From the NCBI GenBank assembly GCA_037176705.1, contig CM073886.1:14034501-14098500 (forward strand): 64,000 bases of DNA, given 5' to 3'. The position numbers and the translations under genes are program-made. The notes under the pieces are model-generated. The model saw nothing but the letters and a program-made list of their open reading frames with translations, was not told where the DNA came from and did no database searches. This document shows positions 10,315 to 45,258 of this stretch, piece after piece; the stretch's first letter is position 1; each line of letters opens with the position of its first letter. The stretch comes from Molossus alvarezi (lineage: Eukaryota > Chordata > Mammalia > Chiroptera > Molossidae).

Positions 10315-10574
10315 CAGATGCTCCTTGACTTAACAATATAGTTATATCCTGATAAACCCAAGGAAATTGAAAATGTATTTAATACACCTAACCTACCAAA
10401 CATCGTAGCTTAGCCTACCTTAATCATGCTCAAAACACTCACATTAGTCTACAGTTGAGCAAAATCAACTAACACAAATCCTATTTTATAAAGTGTTGAA
10501 TATCTCAAGTACTTTATGAAGCATATCACTTTTGCACATCGTTCGTCAAACCACCGTAAGTCGGGGACCATCTG
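10315..10574. mobile_element. Tc1/mariner-class (Tigger-like) non-autonomous DNA transposon
   Basis: A 260-bp relic with imperfect terminal inverted repeats: CAGATGCTCCTTGACTTA on the left, and TAAGTCGGGGACCATCTG on the right, whose reverse complement is CAGATGGTCCCCGACTTA. TA dinucleotides flank both ends (10313-10314 and 10575-10576). There is no coding capacity. Assignment to the pogo/Tigger group is from memory of similar mammalian relics; the TIR and TA duplication are seen directly. Confidence 0.8.
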
Positions 10575-10576
10575 TA

Positions 10577-11290
10577 TTCCTTCGTAAGGCCTATTCACTT
10601 TTGTAGGATCATTAGTGTTCCCTTTTACAACATCATTTGGTAAAATTTGTGTTCTCGCTTATTTTCTTGGTCAGTATAACAGGATGTGTCAATTTTGTTG
10701 GTCTTTTCAAAGATTTTTAAAATTTTCATTCAATTCCTCTCTATTATTTCTTTCTTCTGCTTCCTTTGGGTTGCATTTGGTCTTCTTTTTTCTAGTTTCT
10801 TAAGTGAGAAGCCTAGGTTTTTTTTAATTTGAGGCCTTTCTCTTTTTTCTCACACAGGTGTTTAAAGCTAAATAAAATTCCCTCTAGCACTGCGTTAGCT
10901 CCATCCCACCAATTTTGACATGATGTGTTTTCATTTTCACTTTTATTTGACCCACGTGCTATTTAGGAATGTGTTATTTAACTTGCAAACATTTGGCATT
11001 TTTCCATACTCCATTCTGTTGTAGATAACTAATTCCACTGGGGTTAGAGAACATATTTTGTATAATGTCAGCCTCTTAATATTTATGGTGATGTATTTTG
11101 TGCCCTAAGATATCCTGGAGAATGTTTCATAGGTACCTGAAAAGAATGTTGGTAAAATGTTCTATAAATAAGTAGGTTCACCTGAGCGGTAGTGTTCAAT
11201 CTTCTTTTTAACCTTGCTGATGTTCTGTCTGGTTGTTCTAAAATCTCTGTTTATTATTGCTGAATTACCTATTTTTTCTTTCAGTTTCTA
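10577..11290 (-). mobile_element. old L1 ORF2 fragment, 5'-most part here
   Basis: Minus-strand L1 ORF2 sequence, heavily decayed (plus strand TTTGACCCACGTGCTATTTA at about 10947, TCCACTGGGGTTAGAGAACA at about 11034). It fades out at about 11290. Confidence 0.75.
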
Positions 11291-12235
11291 AGATTCGTTT
11301 CCCCCCACTGTCTGCCCTACCACCGCTGCCCATTGCAACCAGCCACAAGGTATTTGTTGCTGCAGATGATTATAACAAATAATAGAGAAAAGAAAGATTA
11401 ATTATTGGTTGCAGAGCTTAAGTCAAGGTTATGGCCTAAGAATATTTGCTGACAAACAGAAAGACTAGGAAAGCTCTGAGCTAGGGGCCCAGGGACAGAG
11501 TAAAAGCAGGAAGAGAAAGGAACTCGTTCCTAGTTCCCTGCTCTGTGCCCCGCCCCATACCCACCTGACCGCAGTGGAATCCAGGTGGGTTTGAGGGGCT
11601 GAGCTTAGTGGTTCAAGCAGACAGAGGCATGTGGGTGGGATGTGTGTCCTGGGGCCTTTCTCTCAGGACCTGTCTAGGGACCCTGGGCCCGGCTCCCGGA
11701 TCCATGAAGGTCGGCTTCTTCCCCAGGCCTCTCTGCCGCCCCAACTCAAAACCAGTCATCCATAGAAGTGAAGGAGCCAGGAGAGGCCTCTCCTTTTACA
11801 GTTTTACTCACACGTTAATGTAATGATAACAAATTTCAGAGTCCTGGGCAGAGGTGGGGACTGCACAACATTGTGAACATACTAAGTGCCTTAAATGGCT
11901 AATTGTTGTATGAATCTCACCACAATATAAATAAAATTCTAAAAGGTTCCTATTAGTAAAACACAGTCCCTATTAAAATCTAAGCAATTTCATAGCTAGA
12001 GAGAACTATAAGACACTGGGACTAGGGCATGACACACAACAGATCAGCTGGGTTGCCGACGAAGAAACGGCAGGGACCTGGTCAGGCCCGTGTACTGGCT
12101 GCTGGACGTGAGACCACCACTGGGGGGCAGGTCCCAGAGGCATCAAAAAGGTCAAATTAAAAGCACAGGGTCATGGCTCAGTGAGAGATGGAGCCCACAT
12201 CCAGGGAAACAGCTGGCAGTGCAGTCAGGGGACAC
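11291..12235. other. unassigned spacer
   Basis: Mostly unique sequence with no coding exon recognised. About 11840-11960 resembles a very old L1 3' end on the plus strand, but the match is weak. Confidence 0.4.
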
Positions 12236-12240
12236 TTTTT

Positions 12241-12491
12241 TTTTCTTTCTCCTCACCTGAGGACATTTTTCCATTTTTGTTCAGATAGAGTGGGAGGGAG
12301 AGAGAGGAAGAGAGCGAGCGAGAGAGAAACATGGATGTGAAGGGGACACATCGAGTGGCTGCCTCCTGCACGACCCCAACCAGGGCCGGGGACAAATCAC
12401 AACTGAGGTACGTGCCCTTGACTGGAATCAAACCCACGATTCATTGGTCCTCAGGCCGATGCTCTAACTGCTGAGCCAAACTGGCGAGGGC
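12241..12491 (-). mobile_element. Ves-type SINE
   Basis: Full length. GTCAGGGGACACTTTTT (12224-12240) before it and ATCAGGAGATACTTTTT (12492) after it form the first pair of a triple direct repeat shared with the next SINE. Confidence 0.9.
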
Positions 12492-12511
12492 ATCAGGAGA
12501 TACTTTTTTTT

Positions 12512-12753
12512 TTCATCCTCACCCGAGGACATTTTTCCATTTTTTGTTCAGATAGAGCAAGAGGGGGAGAGAGGAACAGAGAGAGGGAGAAACATTGATG
12601 TGAAAGGGACACGTCGAGTGGCTGCCACCTGCACAACCAACCAGGGCCGGGGACAAACTGCAACCGAGGTACGTGCCCTTAGCGGGAACCGAACCCGGGT
12701 CTCTCGGAACCACAGGCCGACGCTCTAGCTGCTGAGCCAAACCGGCCAGGGCC
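12512..12753 (-). mobile_element. Ves-type SINE, second hit at the same target
   Basis: Full length. Bounded by ATCAGGAGATACTTT at 12492 and 12754-12768. Confidence 0.92.
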
Positions 12754-12768
12754 ATCAGGAGATACTTT

Positions 12769-13150
12769 AACATACAAATCCTCAGAAGGAAGAGGGAGAA
12801 TACCGTGGTTAGGAAGGAGTAACGAGGGCTGCTGTATTTGACGGAATAACTTCAGTCCACCTCAGGCAGCTGTCCACATGTCAGGGAAGCTGTGTGTGTC
12901 ATGCCTGGCACTGGACACCCGCGGGGGGTTTAGCTTTCTGTTCTTACTGGGAAAGAAGAGTCTCCCCGAGCAGTGGAGGAAGCAGGCGCCCGAGGCAAGA
13001 GGGCGGACAGCAGAGACAGCTGTCAAGGAGAGGGAACCCAGATACTCCTGTTACTGACGCAAGGACATTGCAAACACGATTTGTAAAAGTAGGAAAGAAA
13101 AAACTTACCAAAAGCAGCTGGAGAAGAATAGAAGTAGCCCTACAACCATT
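12769..13150. other. unassigned spacer
   Basis: Unique-looking sequence. The long plus-strand frame that crosses it and the two following SINEs is fortuitous. Confidence 0.4.
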
Positions 13151-13163
13151 AAAAATACAAAAG

Positions 13164-13350
13164 CCCTGGCCAGTTTGGCTTAGCGATTGGCGCATCGGCC
13201 CACAGACCAGAGTCTCAGGTTCGATTCCTGGTGGGGGTCATGCAGGAGGCCAGTCGATGTCTCTCTCACATCGAAGTTTCTCTCTCTCCCTCTCCCTCCC
13301 ACTTGATCTAAAAAAATATATATCAATAGAAAAATATCCTCTGGTGAAGA
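13164..13350 (+). mobile_element. Ves-type SINE
   Basis: CCCTGGCCAGTTTGGCTTAG head and ATCCTCTGGTGAAGAT tail. AAAAATACAAAAG precedes it, and a related AAAAATACGCACAAAAT follows at 13364. Confidence 0.88.
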
Positions 13351-13380
13351 TTAAAAAACAAACAAAAATACGCACAAAAT

Positions 13381-13592
13381 CCCTGGCCGCTGTGGCTCTG
13401 TGGTTAGAGCATCGGCCCCACGCTCTGAAGGGTTGCGGATTACATTCCCCGTCAAGGGCACATACCTGGGTTGCAGGTTCAGTCCCGGCCACAGTCAGGG
13501 CACATGTGGGAGGCGACAAATCCCTGTCTCTCTCCCTCTCTCCCTTCCACTCTGAAAATCAATGCAAAAAATACCCGCAGGTGAGAATTAAC
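13381..13592 (+). mobile_element. Ves-type SINE, second hit at the same target
   Basis: Bounded by AAAAATACGCACAAAAT (13364-13380) and AAAAATACTCACAAAAG (13596-13612), which match at 15 of 17 positions. Confidence 0.88.
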
Positions 13593-13612
13593 AACAAAAA
13601 TACTCACAAAAG

Positions 13613-14057
13613 AAAACACCAGGCTCAGACCAGGATTACCTTCTACAAATTCCTGAGGAAGTGAAGAAACATTCCATGTTACTTTATCATTGACCAAAAC
13701 CAGACATTGTATGAGAAAGGAACCAGCTGACCAAACCAGCAGCTGATGTTCTGCTGAAATGGGATTTAGACTCAGCACTGAAAAACTATTCACATAATTC
13801 ACCAGACCAAAGGAGAATAGTCACCTGACAGAAGTATGTGGTGAGATCCAGTTCCTCTTTGGGATGCAGCTCACAGAAGAGGAGGAGGGAGGACCGTGCT
13901 CAGCATACTGATAGCTACTCAGCCTGACCGCCAAGCTCCAGGGGACCAGCCTTCTGTGACCGCTGCACCGGCCACCGCCTCCTGGCAACACCACTCCCTG
14001 GTTTTCCTCCGCCTCAGGGCCACCTCTTCCGTTCCAGACCTATGAATGCCGGACATC
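13613..14057. other. unassigned spacer
   Basis: No gene or clear repeat seen. Confidence 0.4.
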
Positions 14058-14071
14058 TCAACCTCATTCTT

Positions 14072-14225
14072 TTTTAAAAAAATATGTTTTTATTGATTTT
14101 TTGGAGAGATAGAAACATTAACGAGAGAAACATCAATTGGCTGCCACCCATGCACTCCCTGCTGGGATCGAACCTGCAAACCAGCATGTGCCCTGACCGG
14201 GAATCGAACTGGGACCTCGCAGTAC
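14072..14225 (-). mobile_element. Ves-type SINE, head-truncated
   Basis: Type with a TTTTATTGATTTTTTGGAGAGA tail-side sequence. CTCAACCTCATTCT / CTCAACCTCACTCT repeats flank it (about 14058 and 14226). Confidence 0.82.
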
Positions 14226-14343
14226 ACTCAACCTCACTCTGCATGTTGGCACTGGTCTCCTGGCTTTAGGACTCACGGACATGCTGGCACCTCCATTTCC
14301 AGGCTGGACCTTCCTCTGCCTACCTGGATGTTTCACAGGCATT

Positions 14344-14600
14344 TTTTGTTTTGTTAATTCCCACCTGAGGATATTTTTCCATTGATTTCTAGAAAGTGGG
14401 AGGGAGGGAAGGAGGGAGGGAGGGAGGGAGGGAGAAACATCAATGTGAGAGGGACACATTGATTAGCTGCCTCCCATACGACCCCGACTGGGGCCAGGGA
14501 TCGAACCTGCAACCCAGATACGTGCCCTTGACCAGAATCAAACCCATGACCCTTTGGTCAGCAGGCCGATGCTCTAACCACTGAGCCATGCCTGCCAGGG
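14344..14600 (-). mobile_element. Ves-type SINE
   Basis: Full length, with a (GGGA)n-rich expansion at 14397-14432. TCACAGGCATT occurs on both sides (14332 and 14601). Confidence 0.9.
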
Positions 14601-15160
14601 CTCACAGGCATTGTAAACTCAACTTGTCCAAACCTGACCCCCCACACTTCCAGGCGTAAACAGACGTGGAGTCCGGTAACAGCACGTATGGCTCCGATCC
14701 AAGCTGGGAGCAAGTGCCTTTGCCTCACCTCAGCTCACACTGGGAACTCGCCACCTCTCCCACCTCCACCTGGCCTTCCCCCGTCGCTGCCCCCGCTGCC
14801 CCTCCAGCGACCCTGCCATGACACCCCGAGAAACCTAGTCAGGGTCAGCTACGCCGGCCTCTGCACAGCTCGCAGTGGGCGCCAAGGTCCTCAAGTGCTG
14901 CCCGGGCCGCCCGCCCCTCACTGCCTTGCTGGTCCGCAGAGCGGCCCCAGCGCCTCTGCACTGGCTCTTCCCCTCGTGTCTGGGAGGCTTGCTCCTCGCT
15001 CCCCTGTTTTTATTTCATGTCTCCTCAGTGAGGCCTCCCCTTAGCCACGCTGTGTAAGGAGACGTCCTGGGTGCTCTGTGTACCCTTTCCTCCGTTTTAT
15101 TCTCTGCAGGCCTCCCTCCGTCTGACCTGCCAGCACTTCAGCCATCTTCCGTCTTCATCC
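14601..15160. other. unassigned spacer, GC-rich
   Basis: C-rich pyrimidine tracts at 14750-14815. No convincing splice-flanked exon was seen. IGFALS lies beyond HAGH in human, but I cannot find it here. Confidence 0.4.
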
Positions 15161-15245
15161 CTCCACCAGAGCAGAAGCCCCACAAGGGCAGGGACTCTGT
15201 TCACTCCGAGTCCCGGGGCACCTGGCATCTGCCACGCCAGCAGCA
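15160..15245 (+). mobile_element. possible L2 3' end fragment
   Basis: CACAAGGGCAGGGACTCTGT followed by GGGGCACCTGGCAT resembles the conserved 3' end of L2/MIR-type repeats. Short and old. Confidence 0.45.
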
Positions 15246-16590
15246 TTCAGACCGACGAAGTCAGAACAAAGGCCACGGTGCCCACCGCCTCACTTCCACA
15301 CAAGGGGGTGTGGGAAGCCAGCTCCCAGACGGAACTCCCAGAGGCCCACAGAGGGAACATCAGGATGAGCAAGTTCAGCAGTCAACTGCCCTTCACTTCC
15401 TGACCACTGGAGGGGCCTGAACGAAGGTACCATTCACAACACATCAAAGAACCAAGTACCCAGGCACCACACGGTCCCAGAGAACTGGACTCTGAGAAAG
15501 TTGTAAAACCTGATGGAAAGACAGCTGCCAAATAATAATTTCCCTGGGCTTTGTCTCTGTTGAGGGGAAGGAGCCTCTAATTCCTGAAAATCCTCCTGGT
15601 CACCTGCATTTATACTAATGAAATGACTCAATGGAGCTGTCACCAAAAATCCCTGCCCTGTTGTCAGAGGGTTGGATGTGGGATGGGGTTGGAGTTGAAC
15701 CACGTTGCCAGTAATTCCATGGCTGACACAGTGACACTCAAACCAACTCTTCACTGAGGCTCGTAGTGAGACTGCCCTGTAGTGAGCCCCGGACGCCCCA
15801 CAGAGGGCGCAGTCAGTGTTCTGGACCCTCCCAGACCTCACCCTGTGGAACTCTTCACTTGGCTGGTCCTGGTTTGCAACCTTCATCATAAAACTTTGTC
15901 ATATCCTTTATAATAAAATCAGAAGTATGGCATCTCCCTGAATTCTAAGTCACTCTAGTGAGTTACTGGATCTAAGGAGGTCATGGGAACCCTTGAATAT
16001 ATAGCCAGCTGGTCAGAAGTGCAGGTGGTTTGGGGCCCCAAGCTTCCAGCTGCTGTCTGTGGGGAGGGTGGTCGTGTTGGGGACCGTGCCTGTCACTGGT
16101 GGGGCTGCACTAACACTGGTGGGCAGCATCAGTGGTACACTTTAGTGGCACAGCGTGGTCGGCACCAGAGATCCAAGCAGATGGACCAGCAGCAGCATGT
16201 TCAAAACCTGAAACTTTCCAAATCACAAAAAGTCCTTTCTTCCCCATCTAATGAGTCAATATTACTCCAGTCCAAATCCCAGGTATCAATATCCAAGTAC
16301 CTACACGTAAGGGCAAAGGGCTGACACTCTCCTGAGGACGTGGCTGGGTCATGTCCCCTCCTGGAAATGAAGAACTGTTCTAAAGCTGCAGTGACAGGGA
16401 AGGCGGCGCCAGTGTCAGGACGGGGACACACCAGCAGAAGGTGGGGACACACCAGCAGAAGGTGAAGCGACAAAACATAATGCACTGCGGACGCTCACCA
16501 GGGCTGCAGTGCCGACCGAGGACAGGGACACCCAGGTACCAGGCAACCAGCATAAATAGCATTTTCACATGAATTATAATTTTTTATTTT
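15246..16590. other. unassigned spacer
   Basis: The minus-strand frame at 15434-15889 shows no recognisable domain or splice context. A 21-bp unit (GGGACACACCAGCAGAAGGT plus G) is repeated once in tandem at about 16423-16464. Confidence 0.4.
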
Positions 16591-16591
16591 A

Positions 16592-16824
16592 TTTTAATCC
16601 TCACCCAAGGATATTTTTTCCATTGATTTTGAGGGAGGGAAGGGGAGAGAGAGAAAAGAAACACTGATGTGAGAGAGACACATCGATGGGCTGCTGCTTG
16701 CACAACCCCGACGGGGGCCAGGGATCAAACCTGCAACCCAGGCATGAGCCCTTGACTAGAAATCGAACCCACGACCCTTGGTCTGTGGGCCAATGCTCCA
16801 CCACTGAGCCAAACTGGCCAAGGC
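16592..16824 (-). mobile_element. Ves-type SINE
   Basis: TCACATGAATTATAA / TCACGTGAATTATAA repeats at about 16565 and 16825. Confidence 0.9.
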
Positions 16825-19499
16825 TCACGTGAATTATAAAATTCAGTGTGAAAAGCAAAACAAACAATGGAAAGAAATTCCAGGAAGGCATCCGAGGAGG
16901 AAAAGAGTTGTTAAACAGAACATGAAGCACTTAAGTAAAAAAAAAGATGCATTTGACTATAATAAATGAAGAATCCCTTCAACAAGGCATCAGAGTGCGG
17001 AGCAGGCAACAAACCAGGTGATACCTGCTCACGTGCACCGCCCGAGGACCTGTGAAGTATGCGCCGGGCAGTGGAAGCACTCGTGGTAAGAAACGAAATC
17101 GAGTAGAAAACCACACTCGCTGGTGCAGGGGACCATCAGTGTGCTTTACTAGACAGGCCACATATTCTCCTGAGTTCAAATTCACATCTGTCTGGCCAGC
17201 ATTCTGGTGCCAGCTGCAGCAGGGACCGAAGGAGACTGCTTCAGAGCTGTGAATCCAGACCCAGGCCACAGGCCACATGTCCAACCTCAACCATGAAAAC
17301 ACCAGCCCCACAGACCAGCTACAGAGCCAGCGCCCCTGGCAAGTCTCGGATGGCAGCTGCAGGACCCCAGTCCACCAAGGTGAAAACACCCATTCCTTAG
17401 GGCTCAGCTCTTCCAGAGGACGAGGAGGGAAGCCCCTGGGCAGTTGGGTCGAGGGGGACTCTTTCCTTATGTTCTCTACATTTTATAAGTGTTTCATTTC
17501 TGTTCTTTGACATTTAAATGTGCAATCAGAAATCCAGGAGCTGGAAGAAGCAGGGTCATGAGGACGCTGGCAGGAGGGGCCTGCTGGCAGCTGGATACAG
17601 TGAGAACCACTCCCCCTGAACACGGCCTTCCTGCAGCCGGAAGCCACGCATGCTGGTGGGACAAGCGTTGACTCGGTGTCCCTGGCGAGGGGCTGCCAAC
17701 AACACAGGAGATGCCTGCTGAAATGGGCATCAGGCCCACAGATCCACATGGACCCTCACAATCTCCAGTGTTTACAGGGTTCACAAAGCCACAGAACACC
17801 GTGTCCTGAGACATCTGTACCATATTTCCACACTTGGTACAAAGCTATAAAATGAGGCATCTAGAAGGATCCATGCAAACCCCACTCCGTGACACTCCTG
17901 CTGGTCACAATCTTTGGACCAGAATGTCTCTGTGATTCTCAAGCATGTTTTAATTGTCCTGGGTTCCCAGACTCTCAGCAGTGTGGCCCATGCAGGCAAT
18001 GCAGTGACGCGACTCAACCAAGAACGGGGACAAATGACCTTTGGGACCTGAGGACTCCAGGGAGAATGGCAGTAGACAGGCCTCATGCTTTGTTGTGACC
18101 TGTCTAGGACAAGCAGTAAAGGTGACATCAACAGAAGCGGTGGCGGACAGTCTACATGAGTGCCGTCACAATAGCAAAGACTGACCAGAGGCAGCAGTGA
18201 CAGGCTCAGCGAGCAAAGCCTTTGCAAACCCAGTGCCTGGTACTATTTTTTTGTCACAGATCGAAGCCAAACTGAAAATGTCAAACACAGAAAAACACTT
18301 CCAAATCCAGAAGATAGTTAGTTGGGAACAAATGCCCCTTCTTCCTGCCACCAACTCTCCTCTGGGTCTGGGCCACAGCCCCTCCGTCCTATCCCTACCT
18401 CCTCCCATCTAAAAACCCTGAGTGCCCTCAGGACACCCCATGGCTGCCTCTCCCCTTCCTCCCTGCTCAGACAGCCACCCTCTCTGCCTGGGATGGGACT
18501 CAGCACATGCAGAGCCTACGCAGTGTGCCAGGGCTACTAGCCTGACACTGCTGCTAAGGAGCCACGCCTGGCACGGTGGCTCCCCGGGACGGCCGCAGCT
18601 TGTCTTCTCAAGTGAAAGCAGAAGGTACAGCTGCACAGCAGGGACACCCTCATAGAGAGCTCAGCCTCGGGCCTCTCCACACTACTGCGGGGAGGAAGGA
18701 TGTGGAAACCTCTCCCCACTTGGGCCTGAGTGGATCAGACCTTGGGCAGAGCTGCAAGGCGCCAACAATCATGTTTCACAGCATGGGTGCCTGGTGACTC
18801 TCCAACGCGATGGTATCCTTGTGTCCCTCCTGTTAGCTTCTTGCTCACACTGGTCCCTGGGAACACCCAGGACAGCCTTTGCAGGGATGGGGCGTGTGAA
18901 GCTTGGGCCTCCAAAGGTACCACGTGGCAGGGGTTCCTAGCCTGAGCCTGCAGGCCTGGCCCCAGCCTCTGGCCTCACTGCATCAATGACCCAGCCCAGG
19001 TAGGTGCTCAAGGCCTGACTGCATCAACATGGAAGTGACTTTGTGAAGATGGTGACACATGATCCTGGAGAGAATGACTTCCTCTAGAAGCTGGGGGAGG
19101 GAGGGGAAAGAAGCAATGAGGGCAGCAGCAGGTCCCTTCCTGCAGCGCCAGGAGAGGAGAGCGCCCCCTTCTAGGGCCTGATCTGGTGAGCGTGGGGCTG
19201 CTGGCCTTGGCAGGGGAAAGAGGAACAGTTCTTGGGGAGTCATGCAGGGGCCCCACAAAAAAGCCAGAGAACACACAGTCTGCAAGCAGAACTTCCAGGA
19301 ATAAATACTTTCTAAATTCTTCTCTTATAAATATGCATTAAAACATTTGATAACACAAGCAAAGGGCTTTGAAATTAATTTAAAATTAAACCAAGACTCA
19401 ATTTCTTAACATTCCCAACAGAAAGTTCACCTAAAACATCTGAATAGCAGAATGCGTTTGAAGTCAGCAGCCATGGGCACCCCAGGCCCCATGGCCGCC
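16825..19499. other. HAGH 3' flank, unassigned
   Basis: Mostly single-copy sequence with no recognised exon. The HAGH 3' UTR must start at 19499 and run downward. I found no AATAAA or ATTAAA on the minus strand in the first 250 bp, so the transcript end is not placed. Confidence 0.45.
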
Positions 19500-43056
<23,557 letters not shown>

Positions 43057-43529
43057 GACCAGGGCGGAGAGCGAGCGGCAGTGCGAGGCGTGGGCGGGCC
43101 GCAAACGCAGCGTCGGCATGTCACGGCCAATCAGTGCCCGCTTCGCGCCCCCACCCCACCTTCTGGCCAATTACGCTCTCTTCCAAATCCGTGCCCCCCC
43201 CTTACTCCTCACGGCCAATCAACGCTCGCGTCCATACCCGTGTGGGTGTGAAGCCAGGAAGCGGCTGCAGCCAGAGAACAACTTTAGAGCCTCACTTCTT
43301 TCCCAACAAGGTTGGATTCTCAAGGAGCCCAGAGGCTGCCACTGGACAACGGTTCCTAGGTGGTCGAGCGCCGCGACTCCGGTGCACCCGGCAGAACATA
43401 AAGCAGAGCGGACGGTCGCAGACGTGATTGCGCTCCGAGATAGTTCGTCCTCTCGGGGTAGCCGTAGGCGTCAGGGGACCGGCCAGGGCCCGAATCCACG
43501 TGACTCTAGGGGTTGCCTAGCTTGGAGCC
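43057..43529. promoter_or_regulatory. bidirectional HAGH/FAHD1 promoter with three CCAAT boxes
   Basis: 473 bp separate the divergent start codons. Three same-direction GGCCAAT motifs have their CCAAT at 43127-43131, 43167-43171 and 43215-43219, spaced 40 and 48 bp apart; two are GGCCAATCA, matching the NF-Y consensus. A GC box (TGGGCGGG) is at 43091. There is no TATA box at an obvious position. The spacing suggests NF-Y-dependent initiation of both genes. Start sites themselves are not placed. Confidence 0.82.
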
Positions 43530-44195
43530 ATGGCGGCTTCCAGGCCGCTCTCCCGCTTCTGGGAGTGGGGGAAGAATATCGTGTGCGTGGGCAGGAACTA
43601 CGCGGACCACGCGAAGGAGATGCAGAGCGCAGTACCTAGCGAGCCCGTGCTCTTCCTGAAGCCGTCCACCGCCTATGCCCCCGAGGGCTCGCCCATCCTC
43701 ATGCCTGCCTACAGCCGCAACCTGCACCACGAGCTTGAACTTGGCGTAGTGATGGGCAAGCGCGGCCATGCAGTCCCGGAGGCTCAGGCCATGGACTACG
43801 TGGCCGGCTATGCCCTGTGCCTGGATATGACCGCCAGGGACGTGCAGGACGAGTGCAAGAAGAAGGGGCTGCCCTGGACTCTGGCTAAGAGCTTCACAAC
43901 CTCCTGCCCCGTCAGCGCGTTCGTGCCCAAAGAAAAGGTTCCTGATCCTCATAACCTGAAGCTCTGGCTCAAGGTCAATGGCGAACTCAGGCAGGAGGGT
44001 GAGACGTCCTCCATGATCTTTACCATCCCCTACATCATCAGCTACATTTCTAAGATAATGGCCCTGGAAGAAGGAGATGTTATCTTGACCGGGACGCCAA
44101 AGGGAGTTGGCCCTGTTGAAGTAAACGATGAGATCCAAGCTGGCATACACGGGGTTGTCAGTATGAGATTTAAGGTGGAAAGGCCAGAATATTGA
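43530..44195 (+). CDS. FAHD1: FAHD1 acylpyruvase / oxaloacetate decarboxylase
   Basis: Mitochondrial enzyme of the fumarylacetoacetate hydrolase family. It cleaves acylpyruvates and decarboxylates oxaloacetate, tempering TCA flux. A single intronless frame of 221 residues starts in a good context (GGAGCCATGG); human is 224 because of a three-residue N-terminal extension. The FAH core shows LHHELELGVVMGK with metal ligands Glu68 and Glu70, Asp99 in LCLDMTARD, catalytic His27/Glu30 in NYADHAKE, Lys120 in TLAKSF, and the C-terminal LTGTPKGVGPV motif. All expected residues are present and nothing is broken. It diverges from HAGH across the shared promoter. Confidence 0.97.
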   Translation: MAASRPLSRFWEWGKNIVCVGRNYADHAKEMQSAVPSEPVLFLKPSTAYAPEGSPILMPAYSRNLHHELELGVVMGKRGHAVPEAQAMDYVAGYALCLDMTARDVQDECKKKGLPWTLAKSFTTSCPVSAFVPKEKVPDPHNLKLWLKVNGELRQEGETSSMIFTIPYIISYISKIMALEEGDVILTGTPKGVGPVEVNDEIQAGIHGVVSMRFKVERPEY

Positions 44196-44265
44196 GTCTA
44201 CACAAAGCAGCCAAACTTCTTAAGCTTCAGAAGAGAAGGGAGCTGGACAGAAGCAAGCAAAGGTT

Positions 44266-44271
44266 ATTAAA
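44266..44271 (+). terminator. candidate FAHD1 polyadenylation signal
   Basis: ATTAAA about 70 bp after the stop. A canonical AATAAA lies further on at 44875-44880. Which one is used cannot be read from sequence; alternative ends are possible. Confidence 0.5.
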
Positions 44272-44574
44272 AGTGACAGTCCTTTAATAAGAAGCCAGTT
44301 TTTAAAGATGGTTTGATTGTCTTGCTATGCCTCAACTCAGGGAAGACGGGAACTCCAAGAAAAACATGCTCTAGAAGAGCTGGGTCAGAAATGGAAAGGA
44401 GAGTGCCGTCTGTCCTCTAGGAAACAGACTTGTGATGCCGCCAATGAGGCATGAAATGTTCAGACTTACTTTCCTTTACTAAAACTGGACTGGGTAAGAC
44501 TTCAGTGAATCATTGTGGGATCAGTAGTTCAAGAATTAAAATCTGCAAAGGAAGTTGAAAAGCATGTTTCAAAT

Positions 44575-44731
44575 CAGTGTTTCCCACATTTCTTTGATCA
44601 TTGTAATTATCTGGAGGTATTTGTAAAAACAATATTTTCAAATTACTGGCCCATACCAGGCCTACTGTATTAATTAGCAGAATTAATCTCCAGCACTCCA
44701 AGTAATTCTTAAGAAATGTGGAAAAACACTA
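44575..44731. mobile_element. MER5-like hAT (Charlie) MITE
   Basis: Terminal inverted repeats CAGTGTTTCCCACATTTCT (left) and AGAAATGTGGAAAAACACTA (right). The interior ATTATCTGGAGGTATTTG resembles MER5A. The flanking octamers TTTCAAAT and CTCCAAAA match at 5 of 8, a decayed target duplication at best. Confidence 0.7.
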
Positions 44732-45258
44732 CTCCAAAAAAAAAAACAAAAAAACACTACTCCACCTAATCATTTAAAATTTTACTTAATAAGTTAACAA
44801 TGAATGGTGACCTCACTCGTTTGTACCCTGGTTCGTAGATTCTGAGTTTGATAATTTTGAAATTACTGTTTCCAAATAAATATGCTGGCTTTTCTGTGGC
44901 TTAAAGGTGTACTTCTTTCCCCTAATAGTGGCTAGGAGGGATACTTCCTTATTAAGAGGCTTCAGACCTTGGTCATTGACCTTTGTCCTGGTGAGCACTG
45001 TGCTTTATTAACAGAGTTTATCAGCATCTCTGCCTCCTGACCAGAAATAAGGAGTCTTCAGGGAAGGTGAGCGGCCTAGGAATGCTACTTTTGCTTTCAT
45101 CTACTCCTTTCCCTAAAAAAAGGCTAGGGAAGATGCACAACAGCTATCAGACTGCTTAAAGAAGTCCTTTAGGCTTAGGCAGAGGCTCCTACTGTTAGTG
45201 TAAACAGGAGAGTCTGGCTCTTGAAAGCTTTGGACATCTAATTTAATAATAGCTAACA
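44732..45258. other. FAHD1 3' flank, unassigned
   Basis: No gene seen. Contains the distal AATAAA at 44875-44880. Confidence 0.4.

Noticed and set aside
12236..12768. CRISPR-like or tandem array
   Set aside because: The regular repeats are SINEs and their target duplications in a mammalian genome.
12894..13664. 256-codon plus-strand frame
   Set aside because: It crosses two SINEs and unique sequence; the peptide is SINE-derived noise.
15434..15889. 151-codon minus-strand frame
   Set aside because: No domain, no splice sites consistent with a gene, and no homology recognised.
43506..44150. 214-codon open frame on the minus strand
   Set aside because: It is the antisense shadow of FAHD1 in high-GC sequence, with no family resemblance.
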